Shown piece after piece: positions 48,226-61,483 of a DNA stretch of 64,000 nt. The stretch is taken from NCBI RefSeq assembly GCF_964204645.1, contig NC_134033.1:4087631-4151630 (forward strand), written 5' to 3'. Each line of letters opens with the position of its first letter. Position 1 is the stretch's first letter. Source of the DNA: Tubulanus polymorphus (lineage: Eukaryota > Nemertea > Palaeonemertea > Tubulaniformes > Tubulanidae). A program made the position numbers and the translations under genes. The notes beneath the pieces were generated by a model. It was given only the letters and a program-made list of their open reading frames with translations, searched no databases and was not told the origin of the DNA.

Positions 48226-48551
48226 AGATAGTTCTAAGACATTTCTTCGAATTCAGTGATAATTCGAGTTACAGACAATGGACATTTGATTAATTGAATT
48301 TATTGCATATTTCCTATGATGATATCATCTTAGTTTATCTTATCTAATAAGCAATTGCAAATAGCTCTAAGATTCGTGCTTGATTCCTGTGAAAATTCGA
48401 GTGACAATTCAATAATGGAAATGTGATTGATAAATTGTGTTGCAAATCGATATTTCTTTTAATTCGATTTTGAAATGATTTAAATTACTGCATAGAACTA
48501 TCATTTTAACGAGGACTGTTAGAGAATATCTGATATTATATCTACTTCATA
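48226..48551. repeat. Degenerate tandem repeat upstream of retrotransposon relic
   Basis: Two to three imperfect units related to 19668-20110, with GTTCTAAGA, AATTCGAGT and TTGATTAATTGAATTTATTGC. It ends at the retrotransposon boundary (CTACTTCATA). Confidence 0.5.
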
Positions 48552-50891
48552 TATTCTACTTCGAAACTCGGAATTGCACTTGCGCGAAACGACGCAAAAT
48601 CGTTCTGGCGTATTCTAAAATCCACCCAGGAAAAAAAAACGAAAGAAAGGGTAATAAACCGACATTAAATGAATTCGAAACTTATTTTGCCGGCCTGGGT
48701 GAATCCGTGAACAATGCTACTATTGATCCCGACCTCGAACTTAATAATCAAGACCAATTAAAGTCGCAGGAGCCACGTGATTTAGATTTTCCTGTTACGA
48801 TAGAGGAATTTGTAATAAAAAAACTGAAACGCGGAAAATCGCCTGGATTAGATAATATACTTTCTGATATGTTTGCGGCTACCCTGACTATATATTTTAA
48901 TGCCATTTTAGAAACCGGTTTGTACCCAAGCGACTGGTGTGAGGGTTGTATCACTCCGATCTATAAAAAGGGCTCCGTATCAGATCGCAATAACTATACA
49001 GGGATAACTGTGCTAAGCTGTTTCGGAAAGGTCTTTTCTACCATTATTAACACTCGTAAAATTCAGTGGACAGAAACATATATCATATCATAAACGAATG
49101 TCAGGCTGGCTTTAGGCCAAACAAAGGTACTACGCAACAATCGTTTGTGATATCATCCTTAATTAACCATTGTCTTCAGTCGAAAATGAAAGGTGTGTTC
49201 TTTGCGTTTATCGATTTCTCTAAGGCCTTCGATGTTCTAAATCATGAGATATTATGAAAGAAATTAATCCAATCGGGAATTACAGCCAAAGTTTATAATA
49301 TTTTGCGCTCGATGTATGCTGGTAATAGATCCTGTGTAAAAAGTGATGGTTTCCTATCTGGGTTTTTTAACTCTGATACTGGAGTGAGACAGGGGCGGAA
49401 TGCATTTCACCAGCTCTTTTTAATCTCTATATAAATGATATGGAAAATTTCTTTATTGAAAACGGTCACACTGGTGTAGATTTTGAATTCTTTAGAATAT
49501 ACCTCTTGCTCTATGCTGATGACACTGTCATCGTGGCTAAATCACCCACAGAGCTGCAGAGATCTCTAGATATACTTAACCAATATTGTACAAAAAGGAA
49601 ACTATCAGTTAACACTGAAAAAACCAAAGTCATGAAAGTATGCTATCGTAGGTCTGCATTGCAACCACCAGGTGTGTCAACGATGGTAATCAGCTTGACG
49701 AGGTATCTATGTTTAAATATCTAGGATTAATTACACAGGGTAATGGCTGTCTCAGACATTCAATAAAATCTTTAGCTGATCAAGGATTAAATGCTATGTT
49801 TGCAATGAAGAAGTATTTGCCAAGTGCAAGACTCTTGACCCCAAAGGTAAAGGGGGATATTTTTGATAAACTTGTAAAATCAGTCTTAATGTATAGTTCT
49901 CCGGTATGGGCATTCCAGAACTTAGAAGCTATTGAATCTGTACACCTTAAATTTTGTAAATATGTGCTAAGACTAAGACGTTCTACTCCTAATGTAATGG
50001 TCTATGGAGAACTGGGCAGGTATCCCATTAGCGTTGACGTTACTATTTATGTTTGTAAGTTTTGGGTAAAAATATTCCCCTGCCTGGACAAGCTTGAGAA
50101 AAACTTACTCTCTGTTACTAATGGACTCGAATAATGTTCCAAATGCAAAAAACTGGGCAACAGATATGCGAGATTTGTTGAACCGCCTAGGTTTAGGTAA
50201 TTTTTGGCTAGATTAGGCTATATACAATAAAACTCTGTTCTTAAAATTAGTGGAACAGAAAGTTAAAGAAATGTTTATCCAGAACTGGTACGGCTCAATG
50301 GAGAATAGCTCCAAATGTATCTATTATAAAAATTTCAAAACTATGTTCAAATATGAGGGATATTTAGATATCAGCGATCATCATTTGGTTAAAATTTTAA
50401 GTAAATTTAGGTGTAGTAATCATAACCTGCATGTTGAAACTGGAAGATGGGCCCGACCCATCACACCCAGAGAACAGCGTATATGTAGCATTTGTAACAC
50501 TGACCAAGTAGACGATGAGTACCACGTATTGCAATGCTTACAGTGCCCTGAGAAGCAATCTTCTTTCGAACTATTATGTTCACCATCCATCTGTCTTCAA
50601 ATGTATTATCTTCCAACTCTCCTGCCACCATTATAAAACTAGGCAAGTGTTTAGATCAATTATTTAAAAGAAGAAAATTGCTACTCAGGGACGATAATCA
50701 CTAAATCGCATAAACCGTCATATGTATAATTATCTTTTATTTATTGTCATTACAAGTTTGTAAACTACTTTGACAGAAATAAATACTATACTATACTATA
50801 CTATACTATACTATACTATACTATACTATACTATACTATACTATACTATACTATACTATACTATACTATACTATACTATACTATACTATAT
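48552..50891 (+). mobile_element. Non-LTR retrotransposon relic, most complete copy (copy 3)
   Basis: A 5'-truncated, plus-strand element of about 2.3 kb. Recognisable pieces in order: pre-RT region about 48552-48830; RT start with G-K-S-P-G-L-D-N about 48836; G-F-R-P-N-K-G-T-T-Q and F-I-D-F-S-K-A-F-D about 49100-49250; catalytic Y-A-D-D about 49512; thumb region to about 50134; C-terminal zinc knuckle (C-x2-C ... H-x4-C) about 50485-50545; then (TATAC)n. At least four frame breaks and a stop (near 49256) show that it is dead. No endonuclease is present. It resembles CR1/L2/Jockey-group elements; exact clade not assigned. Confidence 0.85.
50785..50891 (+). repeat. (TATAC)n pentanucleotide tail
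   Basis: About 21 TATAC units at the 3' end of the retrotransposon relic, against about 37 in the copy at 1497-1684. The difference is ordinary slippage. Confidence 0.9.
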
Positions 50892-52584
50892 CAGTTAGGG
50901 AATTGAAGTTGACTTATTAACACGGTCAGTCCGGTATTATTTAGCCAGTGCTTCTCGTGTCCATTGAACCCCATTATGCCAAACTCAGTTCATATTGTGT
51001 CCAGTTATTGTCCTCGGTTTTTGAAATAATTGAATACTTATTCGTAACATACGTTGAATTCACTATACACGCGCATATATGTCCAGTCCTTACGTGAGGT
51101 TAGGTTAGTAAAAAGGGGGAGATCTATAAGCTTTTTATCAATTATTAGGTCCACTAATTTAAATACTAATTTGCGAAGTTGCCGAGGGATGCTTTCGACA
51201 GTTCACATCTCGTGGATAAATTAGTCTAGTTGACTCTCTGTCTCTGGGATCTCACTCGGGAATCCAACCTAAACTTAAACATTGATTCTACCAGTCAGAA
51301 CTGAAATATGAAATTGTTGTTTTTCAGATCAGCCATTGCTCACTCAGAAACTGCAGTCATACCGCTGCCAATAACGCTGGGCTGACTAAACCAATGCTGT
51401 GGACTCCAAGCCTTTATAGATAATCCATGATGCTCCGCACAGAAATAGGTGGTGAGTAGATTTGTTGTTGTTTATTACTGGATATAACAGATTACAATGT
51501 ACATGTATCGAGTCGAATTAAAAATTATCATTGAGATCAATATTCTTTTTTAGGTAAGCTCATCTTCTCTCAGGACCTGATTGCTGTCAATGCTTGCTGA
51601 ATAAACCAACAACGGACAGATATTATTCCTGTTGCTTGGGTGTCACATCTCCCAATTAAACGATAACTGATCGAAAAAATTCATGAAGTTCCACTCACGA
51701 ATCGGTAAGAGACATTTCAATTTCAATTCTAAATGTCAAACTTAAGTTACGTCGGATTTAAGCTGATTCAAGTCTCATTAAACACTTTAAGTTGCTTTTT
51801 CAGAGAAGACCTTCCTGTGCAGGATCTGATCGCTGCCAATGCGTGTTGACTAAACCGACAAATACAGTTTCCAGATTCCAGACCTTCCTCACTTCATCAG
51901 GACCTGATTGCATCAAGTGTGTGCTGACTAAAAAAACCTGGTCTGGTATAGGACTCCTGTGAGCTGAATGATAAATCTCTTCGAGGAAAAGATAATCGAA
52001 AAACTGCTCACATAAATCGGTGAGTAGAAATTTTAAATTTTTTCTCTATAGGAATCTGAGGTTAGGTAAGGTTTTATTTCAATTTTAACAGGACATTTCG
52101 TGTTCACTCACGCGTGACGAGGGTGGATATGCAAACTACCCTCGTCACGCATTGAATCATCCAGTAGAATTTCAAATATTGGTTTTTTAAATGATGCACT
52201 TTCACCATTTCTCGGGATCAACCCAAATCGCGACCGGTAGACTCAAACTCTTCCGGCTACGGATCTCCACACGTCACATGAATCTAATGTCTAATCACCA
52301 TGATTTCAATTCAATAAACTGAAGCTTATATATTATTGAATAACAACTTATGTTTCAAAAATGAGCGCAAATTATCGCAACAATGGGAACCTCGAGGGAC
52401 CGCCACAAGATGGCGCCTAGAAACTGGAAACTTCTTTATTATGAATGATACAATGAATCATTGTATTCGTTAAACTTATCAGGTCGTGACCCCAAACGAA
52501 CTCAACCAAGTTTTAGGATTTCGAGGTTCAAATCCAATTTATAGATAGGCAAATATTATAAAGTGACTCTTGTCAAACTGTTGT
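50892..52584. other. 3' spacer of P5
   Basis: Close paralog of 1686-3397. It holds the dispersed repeat (50926-51030) and the exon-like block C. No long open frame. The last 150 bases would form the P5 3' UTR on the minus strand. Confidence 0.55.
51328..52019 (+). repeat. Three splice-bordered exon-like units (block C)
   Basis: The units are 51328-51451, 51554-51704 and 51804-52019. Acceptors are TTTTCAG, TTTTTTAG and TTTTTCAG; donors are GTGAGT, GTAAGA and GTGAGT. Donor 2 changed from the GTGAGC seen in the other blocks to GTAAGA, still a good donor. That is a small hint that splicing competence is kept. Stops occur in all frames across the set. Confidence 0.5.
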
Positions 52585-55500
52585 TTATTTACTAGATGTC
52601 GTCAATCCTAGTCGTCGCTTATTGCGTTCACGAATAGATTTCATATCGATAGTTAGTATTGTATAAAGAAGCGGATTCAGAGACGAGTTGATCGGTAAAA
52701 ATAGAACGGCCAGCCAAGCGGCCACCTGGTTCGGTATCTCGACCGAAAATACGGCGCAAAACTGAACGATTATTATCGGTAGCCAGCAAAATAAATTACA
52801 AAGATTGATTACTAAACTCCTTCGAGCCAAAACCAGTTCGGTAGGATCGGCTCTACCCGAACCCGACCTACTCCCAGATACGAGTCTATACATCTGGGCG
52901 TACGTCGTCATTATCGTAGCCAATATGGCCGAATTAAACAAGGCAAAAATAGCGAATGAATAGTGCCAGCCATTGACGTCGATCGTCAGTAAATTCATAG
53001 GCAAACAAACTCCGGTTGTACCGTAAAAATTGTCTCCGAAGTAAGACGACGATGACAGCGGTAGAGTAGAAACGGTGCTAATAACGAGCCAACAAATGCA
53101 GCAAATACCGATAACGTATTTCGGAGTTATAATCGGACTTCTAGAAAACGGGTTGACGATATTAGAATATCTCTGACGCGTTAGAATTAAGAGAAAAGTC
53201 AAGGAACCTTCGCAGGAAACGGCGACAATAACCCCAGCGAGACGACATAATGAGCTATCCGTCCAGGTTTCAGAATTCAGATAATTAAACGCCTTTGAAC
53301 GCGTGATCAGCTCCCGCGATCAAAAACAAATAGACCGACATCAGAAAATCACAACTTGCAATATTTATGATGAGGATATCTGAAGACGTGTTACGTGTTC
53401 CGGAGGATTCCATCCGTAAAGCTTGAACGCGAAATAAAATAACGATACTGTTAGCGAGAAAACTGAAAGATGCGATCATCCAGATGATGGCTCTCAGTAC
53501 AGCGTTACCCATCAGGTCAGAACAGGTGGAAAATTGATCAGCTTCGGGAAGACATCGGTCAACATTCGGTGCCATGCAGCAAAATTTGTAAGCATCCGAT
53601 GCGAGGTATTTCAATGATGTAAGATCGCCAAGGACGTTTCTTTGTACGGATATTACTTCAAAATTGTTGACAAGGTTTAAAATTTCAAGTCGAACCAATC
53701 CAGAAAAAGCATAGCTGGAAATATAATGGATTCTGTTACTGCTGATATTTAACGACTGTAATGCGGATAAACCTTTAAACACATTTCCACCGAGAACCGA
53801 TATAGAAAGTCCGTGAAGATCGAGAACAGTAAGTGACTTCAGACCTCGGAAACTACCGTCTTCTAAATGTTGCAGCGGATTTCCGATAAGAAATAGTTGT
53901 TTTAAACCGATCAAACCTGCGAATGTATTAGCAGATAATGATGTTATGCGGTTGTGTGTAAGGTCTAATGCGTATTGATTATTTTGATTAAAAAACGCGT
54001 TTGGAACGATGTAAGACAAATTATTGCTGGAAATATCGAGAAAAAGAAGATAAATGAAAGAGTTGAACGTCGACTCGTTAAATACGACTCGGTTATTCGA
54101 CAAAATTAAAACCCGAGTTGATTCTATAAAACGACCAGTAATATCTGATAAAAGAGCGTTTTCACAATCGATGAAATGACCCCGGCAATTACAACGTTCA
54201 GGACACGTGACCTTACAGTATGACTCGTCATCCGAGTTATGCTTACAATTTACGACACCGTCGCAAACTTCAGATTGCGGAATGCATCGGTTTTCCTGGC
54301 CACATTTAAACATTCCCGGACACGACCAAGTCTCGCAGTTTCGTTCATCTTCTGAATTAGGACAATCGGATCGACCGTCACCAACGTGTCTGATCGGTAT
54401 ACAGTAAGATGCCGGACATTTTACAGTATCAGCCGCGCATTCGAAGTCATTACACGCGAGTATATGTTCAAGATTTCTACATACCGGGAAACCAATCGGC
54501 ATCCTTTCTAAAATACACCTTTCGTGTCGGGAATAACAGCGAGGAGAATTGAACGAACATCTTTGTTCATCCGATTCCTTACACAGATCTGTGAAACGAG
54601 TCGTACAGTGATTGTCATTATTACAGTAAACCTCGGGATTCACTGTCATATTAGTGACCAATTCGTCTTCTTCGAGACTTCCGCTACAATCCACGACACC
54701 ATCCCGATACAACTGAGAACTAATACATTCACCGTCCGCGCACGAAAACCCCTGACAAATCTCGGAAGTGCATCCGATCTCATCGGAACCGTCTTTACAG
54801 TTGGCTAGTCCGTCACATCTTTTATAACTATCGATACATTGGTGATTGGAACAGCGATATTGCGTAGATAAACACGGTGGATGATAGCACGAGTTCTCAT
54901 CCGAGCCATCGACGCAATCTCTCATAAAGTCACAGAAACCGCTAATCGATATAACCTGTCCATCGTTACAGCGGAACTGACTGTGTAAATTGATATACCT
55001 ACAATTGAGTTCATCTTCACCGTGTTGACAGTCGTGTCTGGTATCACATACGCGATGGTCGCTGATACATCTTTGATCGTTACATTCAAACTGCCACGAT
55101 TTACAACCGCTTATAGAAGCTAACTCTTCAACAGTTACATTATAGGTACATAGCACGGAATGCACTTTATCTCCTGTATTATCGAAAGGTTTCAATAACC
55201 ATTTAACCGATTGAATATAAGTAATTTCATTTCTGGTCACCATTGGTTTGGCAACTTTAAATCCGTCGTGGCCCATCGTCAGAATAGCGCCATATTGATG
55301 TCGATATTGAAATTCGCTGACCAAATTGTTCATATCGCTTTCAGTATTTGAAGTGAGTCTTACTATTTCGGCGCGGATGCTGTGACACATTTCTCTAGCA
55401 CTCCGAATATTCAAACCTCGATTGTTTTTCCAGTCGGTTAGTATTTGATAACATTGTCCGAAAATAGTTACCCAATCTCTTGGACAGGTTGAATTTATCA

Positions 55501-58500
55501 AAGTAACATCGGGAATTATTTGATCTATGGTTCTATTTAATTCTGTATTTGTTGAATTGTTCGCATCGTTTATCGTTGAATTGTGCTTGTTTTTGATGTC
55601 GATTCTCTCAGATTCACAAATGAATGTCGTGTGCGTCTCCTCGATTTGACACGGGAATCGAACCCAGTTCGCCGATCCTCGTGGATTATTCAGTATCATC
55701 GCCGTACACGGCATATTGACGTCATTTATCGGTTGTTTTCTCAGCGGAGATATCAATCCCCGAATAACTTCTGGTATCGTTTCATTAATAACAGGTTTAT
55801 ACCATTCGTTGTAGCTCAATGGTTTACCGTCGGTCCACGTGTAATAACCATCATTCTGTTTCGTGAACAAAATGCTAAATTATTTAACAATTTTTCATTA
55901 AAAGTCTTACTTTTCTAATATATATTTGCCAACATTAGTCTTACCTGCCATTTCAATCCAATCATCATTATGAGCGCTTTTAATGTGTACGCCATTCGGA
56001 GAAGTTCTGTAGCGAATAATCTTTTGATGGAAATCATTTCCCGTTCTGAGTTGATACTGAGTAGATGTCCCGCGTACTTCTGTCTACAGTATATTTCAGC
56101 GTTCTCCCAATTCAGACGTTCATCTCTGATGAAATTGATGCAGGAAATTTCGGAATCCAGAAATCCTTGTTTACAGTAGACATCATCGAAACCTTTAATC
56201 GGTAACGACTCGTGTAAAGTGTATTGTATTTGAAATGTCGGAATGAAATTGTTTACTTCAAAACGCAGAGTATTATCTGTAAAACTATGAAATATAAGTT
56301 CACGAACCGCGTTATTTTCACATACTTTAGTTTCATGTTGAGTTTCTATGGTTTTGAAATATTTTCCATTAAGAAAGTGTTCGTAATTGATTGATTGTAT
56401 CAAAATGATCGGATCATTCTCAAGCATGTTGTTTGTTTCCCATGAAACTGATCCAATAAATTTGACAATAAATCTGTAATATTGAAATATGTTTTCTTGT
56501 ATCGGGTTTTCAAATTTATATGAAATAGTTTTTGATGTACTTCCAGCAAAACCCGGGTAGTTCGGTGACTGCACGAGTCCACATTTATCTTTAGTAGTAA
56601 CTGGAAGACGGGAACCGGCGAATCCAAAACTATCCGCTTTTTTCACTCGTAGACATTTACGACGTAGTTCAACTATTAGTGGATACTGCCAGAATCCAAA
56701 CCCACCTTTGAAATCTACAGTGTTTAATACGAGACTGTTATTAAGAAACTGATTACTCAAACTCAGAGACTGATCACATGACAATGACATCTTGAGAAAA
56801 CATCGGTCAATTTGATATTCGTGTTCTGATAATATGTGAATATTTTTCAAGCGAAGGCGTCGATTTTCAGGTGTAATCACGAGACAGTGTGACGTCATAT
56901 TGATCTGACGTTCTTCATCCTGTAGAACGTAACCGTCACAATCAGTATGAGCAAATTTAAGATATGACCGGACAGAACGATCAACTGTTAACTGATTGTT
57001 ACAGTAATAAGCGTATGCTACAACAGTAACCGGTCCACCTGATGTAATCAGGCTGACGACAGATCGACCGTAGTATGAACCAGGACAATACAGACCATAG
57101 CGTCTAGCTGTGAAATTACTTCCATCAAATATATAAAAACCAGCTCGATCACAGTTTTCTGATAGCACTGTTAGTTTCAACCAATCTTCATAGATGTTCA
57201 CTTTCCAGTTTAGTTGTAATGTAGTTACACGATACAATGTATTCTTTGATCTCGGGAACAATCGATAAGCTGATATTGAGTTTCTGTATGAATGCTGAAA
57301 TATAAGAGAATTGATTACAGTATTGAACGTTTACAATACAATAATTTAAAATCTTTACGACCTCGATTTATTGATTTATCGATTTATTGAAAAGTTCAAA
57401 ATGCTGCAATCAAAACTTAACTGCTTCCACAAATCATCATAATTAGTCATGGCAAAAAACATGTGCGTCCGAATATATTGAAATTTGGGTCACACATAAC
57501 GTTGTTATTCCAAGTTTCTCGGTAAAGTTTCACTGGTCAAAATCGCCATCAAAATCATAGATTATTACAATGATTCCATTAACCGAACCTAATTTACTAA
57601 TCATTATAATAAACTTACCGATATCTGTGGCTTGTTGACGTAGACGTCTGACATTGTCATTGATTTTACTTCAAATTCTATTTTCAAATTCGATCTTAAA
57701 AAATCCGATGTCGTTAACACGCACAGAATGACGAGAAATCCGTCTGATTTTACACTCAGAGATTTAAGATGGTTAAAACTGAGTAAAATATCAGTTCTCA
57801 CAATACGTAACCCTTCCTGTTTATATACACCAACGACACCTGGTGACGAGACGAGATCACGTGTCCAGTTGAAGACGACGTACTGCAGAACATCGACTGT
57901 GATAGACCAGCAGTATAAGTGTTTAGACTGAGTTACTATATGTGGTATTCCATCAATTGTAGTGAGCAGTCCTGATTTATTATAGACTTGAATTAACGGG
58001 TTAGAGACGTTCCAATCTGATATTTTGTAAACTTGCACGAGTAACTGCGACTTAACTCTACTTGAAAAAAAATCAATACGTGCTTTATTAGTTTTAGTAT
58101 AAAACGATGAAGGCGGATGTCCGGTTTGTTCTCGTATAAGAGCTATAGGTTCACTGGTGCTGTTCCATCCGTCGTAAATTTGAGGACGAGTTTTCATCGG
58201 ATCCTCACCTGGTCTTAATCTGAAATCTATCTGTATAAACGTTAAATTCATTGCAAACCCGTCTGGCATCTCGATCCATTCAAACAACAATTTACATCGC
58301 CGGGTAGAAATCATGAATTCATAACCTGTTTGAGTTGGTAATTCTTTTACTGCATGTTTGTAACATGTATGTACGATTTTCAAGCGACTCTGTTCTTCAA
58401 AACGATATATAATATAAACCCGACTACCTCGCGCTCCATCGACGTTACTCCTAAACAACAACGAAATCAAATCGTTACTGCGGATATCTACTTGTTTTCT

Positions 58501-58839
58501 TCCGGTAGCGCAGAGTTTGTTGTCGGACTCACCGACGAGAAGGTAGTTTTCGTTACAGAATATCGACGGCTCGATGTCGTAGTAAACTTGAACGAGAAAA
58601 CTTCCCGGTAAAGAGCTGTTGACGAACCAACGACATTCGACACCGCGAACTAACGACGGATAGTTCGGTGAAACGATGTAACCAGACGTAGAATCGACGG
58701 AGTATTGAGTGTTGTTACAAGATGAACTGACTGTAACAGACGCGGCTTCCTCGACAGAGTTTGCGCGATCAGCCCGCGTAAATATACAGTCTCCGCAAGC
58801 GATCAGTAAAACTACGAACAACGCTTTCATTCGCTGCAT
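52585..58839 (-). pseudogene. P5: receptor gene with one-base insertion and lost cysteines
   Basis: Exons 58839-57619, 57294-55945 and 55855-52585 keep the family borders; introns are 324 and 89 bp. Exon 3 is 3271 bases. An extra T at about 53285 makes an immediate TAA after helix 2, and the frame resumes at 53202 with helices 3 to 7 open to the stop. Two structural cysteines are replaced: Cys to Gly in the fifth LDLa module (near 54380) and Cys to Trp in the exon 2 CUB module (near 56440). Both would remove a disulfide. Together with the insertion they argue for relaxed constraint and not only a sequencing error. The C-terminus ends TTSSK. It could make a protein ending after helix 2, probably non-signalling. 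Confidence 0.8.
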
Positions 58840-58879
58840 ATTGAACACAATTCACACTTCAAAACAAACACATTTCTAA

Positions 58880-59160
58880 CTATTTCCAAATTTGCACGAC
58901 ATTTCTCAAAAGTGTCGCTGCAAAGTAATGACGAATTCGCAAATGTCAGAATTTGACGAATTGATCGAGTCTAATTATTTTGTTAAAGAAAAATCTCCCA
59001 TCAAACTGGCGCCAGTCTCGTATTTGTGAAACTTTCATCTGTTCTCGGTTTCGCTGTAATTACCGCGGTTTCTAAATTTAGACGTGTTTAAATATATATC
59101 GTGTTTATAATCATGTGCAATTATTTCTTTCAAAATATTTACTGTCGCTCCCGAACTCCG
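58880..59160 (-). promoter_or_regulatory. Conserved 5' flank of P5, candidate promoter
   Basis: It aligns with the other upstream blocks, including CTGGCGCCAGTCTCGT at about 59005. No certain core promoter element. Confidence 0.38.
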
Positions 59161-59293
59161 TTCAGTTTGTGATAATATTCTATGAAATTTTCTATCTGTA
59201 CCTCAAAATATTCTGCGTCTCTGTATAACACTTCGTGGTGTGTCGGGTATGGCCTTGTTCGGTACTGACTTTTTTAAGAATCAACACCAACCA

Positions 59294-59462
59294 TGTAAGG
59301 CGACAATGACAGCGGTAGAAAAGAAACAATACTTATAACGAGCCAACAAATGCAGCAAATACCGATAACGTATTTCGGAGTTATAATCGGACTTCTAGAA
59401 AACGGGTTGACGATATCAAAATATCTCTGATGTGTTAGAATTAAGTGAAAAGTTAAGGCAGC
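59294..59462 (-). pseudogene. Orphan 7TM exon fragment upstream of P5
   Basis: About 170 bases match the helix 3-4 part of receptor exon 3 and extend a little past the QRY region. Substitutions and small gaps are spread along it. Same strand and relative place as the fragments upstream of P2, P3 and P4. Confidence 0.75.
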
Positions 59463-61483
59463 CGTTAGGCATTGCTATTGATTACTTGAAGAACGAATCC
59501 GCGCCAACAATTCAGCAAAGTTCCTCAAACTGAATTGTGTTTTATTCCCCCTTCATCTTTTCGGTACAATTTTTCAACAAACAAAAAATTCCGTAATGCC
59601 CATCTGATTTTTAATCCAATAATTCGTAAAAGTTATGTTCATCTAAATTTTCTATGTCGTTTTTTGCCGAACCATTTTTTTTAAATTTTTCCCATCATAT
59701 GAATCAAATTCATCACAATTTCCAATCATTTTCGATTCTTTTTTCTGCGGTCCTTTGAGGTATCGTTTGTGTTAAATATTCAAATGATAAAATAAATTCA
59801 TTTTTTCTCCTGCCTCCTTCCGTTTTGGAACGCCTGCATAAACGATCGACAATGATGATTACCTAATATATTCGGTCACCGATATTGGGGAGATGTTAGT
59901 GTGTTTTATAGATATGTTTTAATGAGAATAAGGTGGCGCCAGCTGGCGAACAAACAATTCAACACATAAATAACCGTAAACCAGCGATCAGTAGTCAGCA
60001 ATTGGTAAATGACATTTGGCAACGAGCAACTGTCATGGTGATCTGGGAATTGCGTAGAAAAGAAACATATTTCAATAATCGTCAATTAATCGGTTTTTAA
60101 ACCGCTTGTTGTTTCTGATGAGATTCGTCTTTACAATCGTAAGGAATCATTTGAAGCAATCTCAGCGTCGAAAATCATATAGATTGAAAAAGACCTAGAA
60201 AAGACATTTCGAAACGATGAAATAATATCTTTGCGAATGTCACTGTGAGAAGAAAAACGAATGTCGAAATTTCCAAATCATGAAATTAACAACAATAAAG
60301 TAGATTCTACTTTTAAGTATTTGATATAATTTGTTCTTCTACTACGAAATTGCCATCTTTTGATAATAATTCATTTTCTTGATATGGCGAATTATCTACA
60401 TAGTAATCTTTGCAATTTACATTAGATTAGAAAAAAGAAAATTGAAAATACAATTCACGGTAAAATGCAAAACTTTGAGATAACTAAAATTGACGATTCG
60501 TTAACATAAACATTAAGACAAATAGGTTCGTTTTAAAAAGAATGTTTTGAGGTTTGATATAAAAGTTTCGACTGTAGAACTAGATCTAATATGAATAGGA
60601 TGAACATTCCAAAGTTCAGGAGTAGCAAATTTAAAAGCTCTCTCAGTAATTTTTCTATGTACCATAGGTTTCACTAGTTGTTTAAAATATAAATATAAGG
60701 TTTTACGTAAATATATCAAAGAACTATAATTCATAAACGGTCAGTGAAAAAGAACATATTTCAATATTCCCCAATCAACTGTGTTTATGCATTATGATGT
60801 TATATTTCTGGTATGAGGTGCTTCGTCTCTCGTGGTAGAAACAGTTATATTGATAAATCTAACTATCAGCGTCCTCACGGGAGACATGAATTTTTACTCC
60901 GTTTTATTTTTATCGAGTGACTCAAATCATTGTTATACTAAATTCTTCTTTCGGAACTAAATGACGAATATTCATAGATTATTCAAACGTTTGAGGGTTG
61001 AATCGTGGATTACTATTTAGAAATATAACGCCTTCAAATTAGGGTTAATTTTATATCCATGAAACCCTAAATCCTAGTTTCAAACGGATGATTCCCTCTC
61101 GCTCCATCAAACCCGCTTATATTTACGCAAGAATCTTGGGGATATAGATGTTGAAGTATTAGATATTAAGTGTAATATTAATCCTTCTCAGTTAGAAATA
61201 ATTTTAAAGGTTTTTACGAGTTAGTAATTCGGAAAACACGACTCCGGTAAAATTTCGACCAATTCCAGCAAGTTGTGAGTTAGATATAACAAATACCAAA
61301 ATTTACGGTAGTTATGATAATCGGGGTAATTTTGCTCTGCTGTAAACTTATCTCATAGTATTCGTTCATCTGATGCGGTCACGGGACTGCAAATGAACTC
61401 GAAACCAAGTTTTAGGATTTCGAGGTTCAAACCCGATTTATAGATAGGCAAACATTATAAAGTGACTCCTGTCAAACTATTCT
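59463..61483. other. 3' spacer of P6
   Basis: It is paralogous to 37740-38960 in the P4 spacer, with an extra piece of about 0.8 kb (about 59940-60740) that the P4 spacer lacks. That extra piece carries a retrotransposon tail fragment. No host gene is seen. Its last part (about 61360-61470) is the common proximal 3' flank with GATTTCGAGGTTCAAACCCG. Confidence 0.5.
60513..60734 (-). mobile_element. C-terminal tail fragment of a non-LTR retrotransposon
   Basis: A 73-residue frame reads E-R-A-F-K-F-A-T-P-E-L-W-N followed by I-R-S-S-S-T-V-E-T-F and L-K-T-F-F. This matches the well-known C-terminal tail of many animal non-LTR reverse transcriptase proteins (A-x-P-x-L-W-N ... I-R ... F-K-x-x-L-K). 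No RT core is attached. It lies in the segment specific to the P6 spacer, so it is probably the insertion that distinguishes it from P4. Confidence 0.65.

Noticed and set aside
60513-60734. Possibility that this small frame is a host gene
   Set aside because: The A-x-P-x-L-W-N and I-R ... L-K-T pattern is characteristic of non-LTR retrotransposon tails, and it lies in a spacer-specific insertion, so it was listed as a mobile-element fragment.
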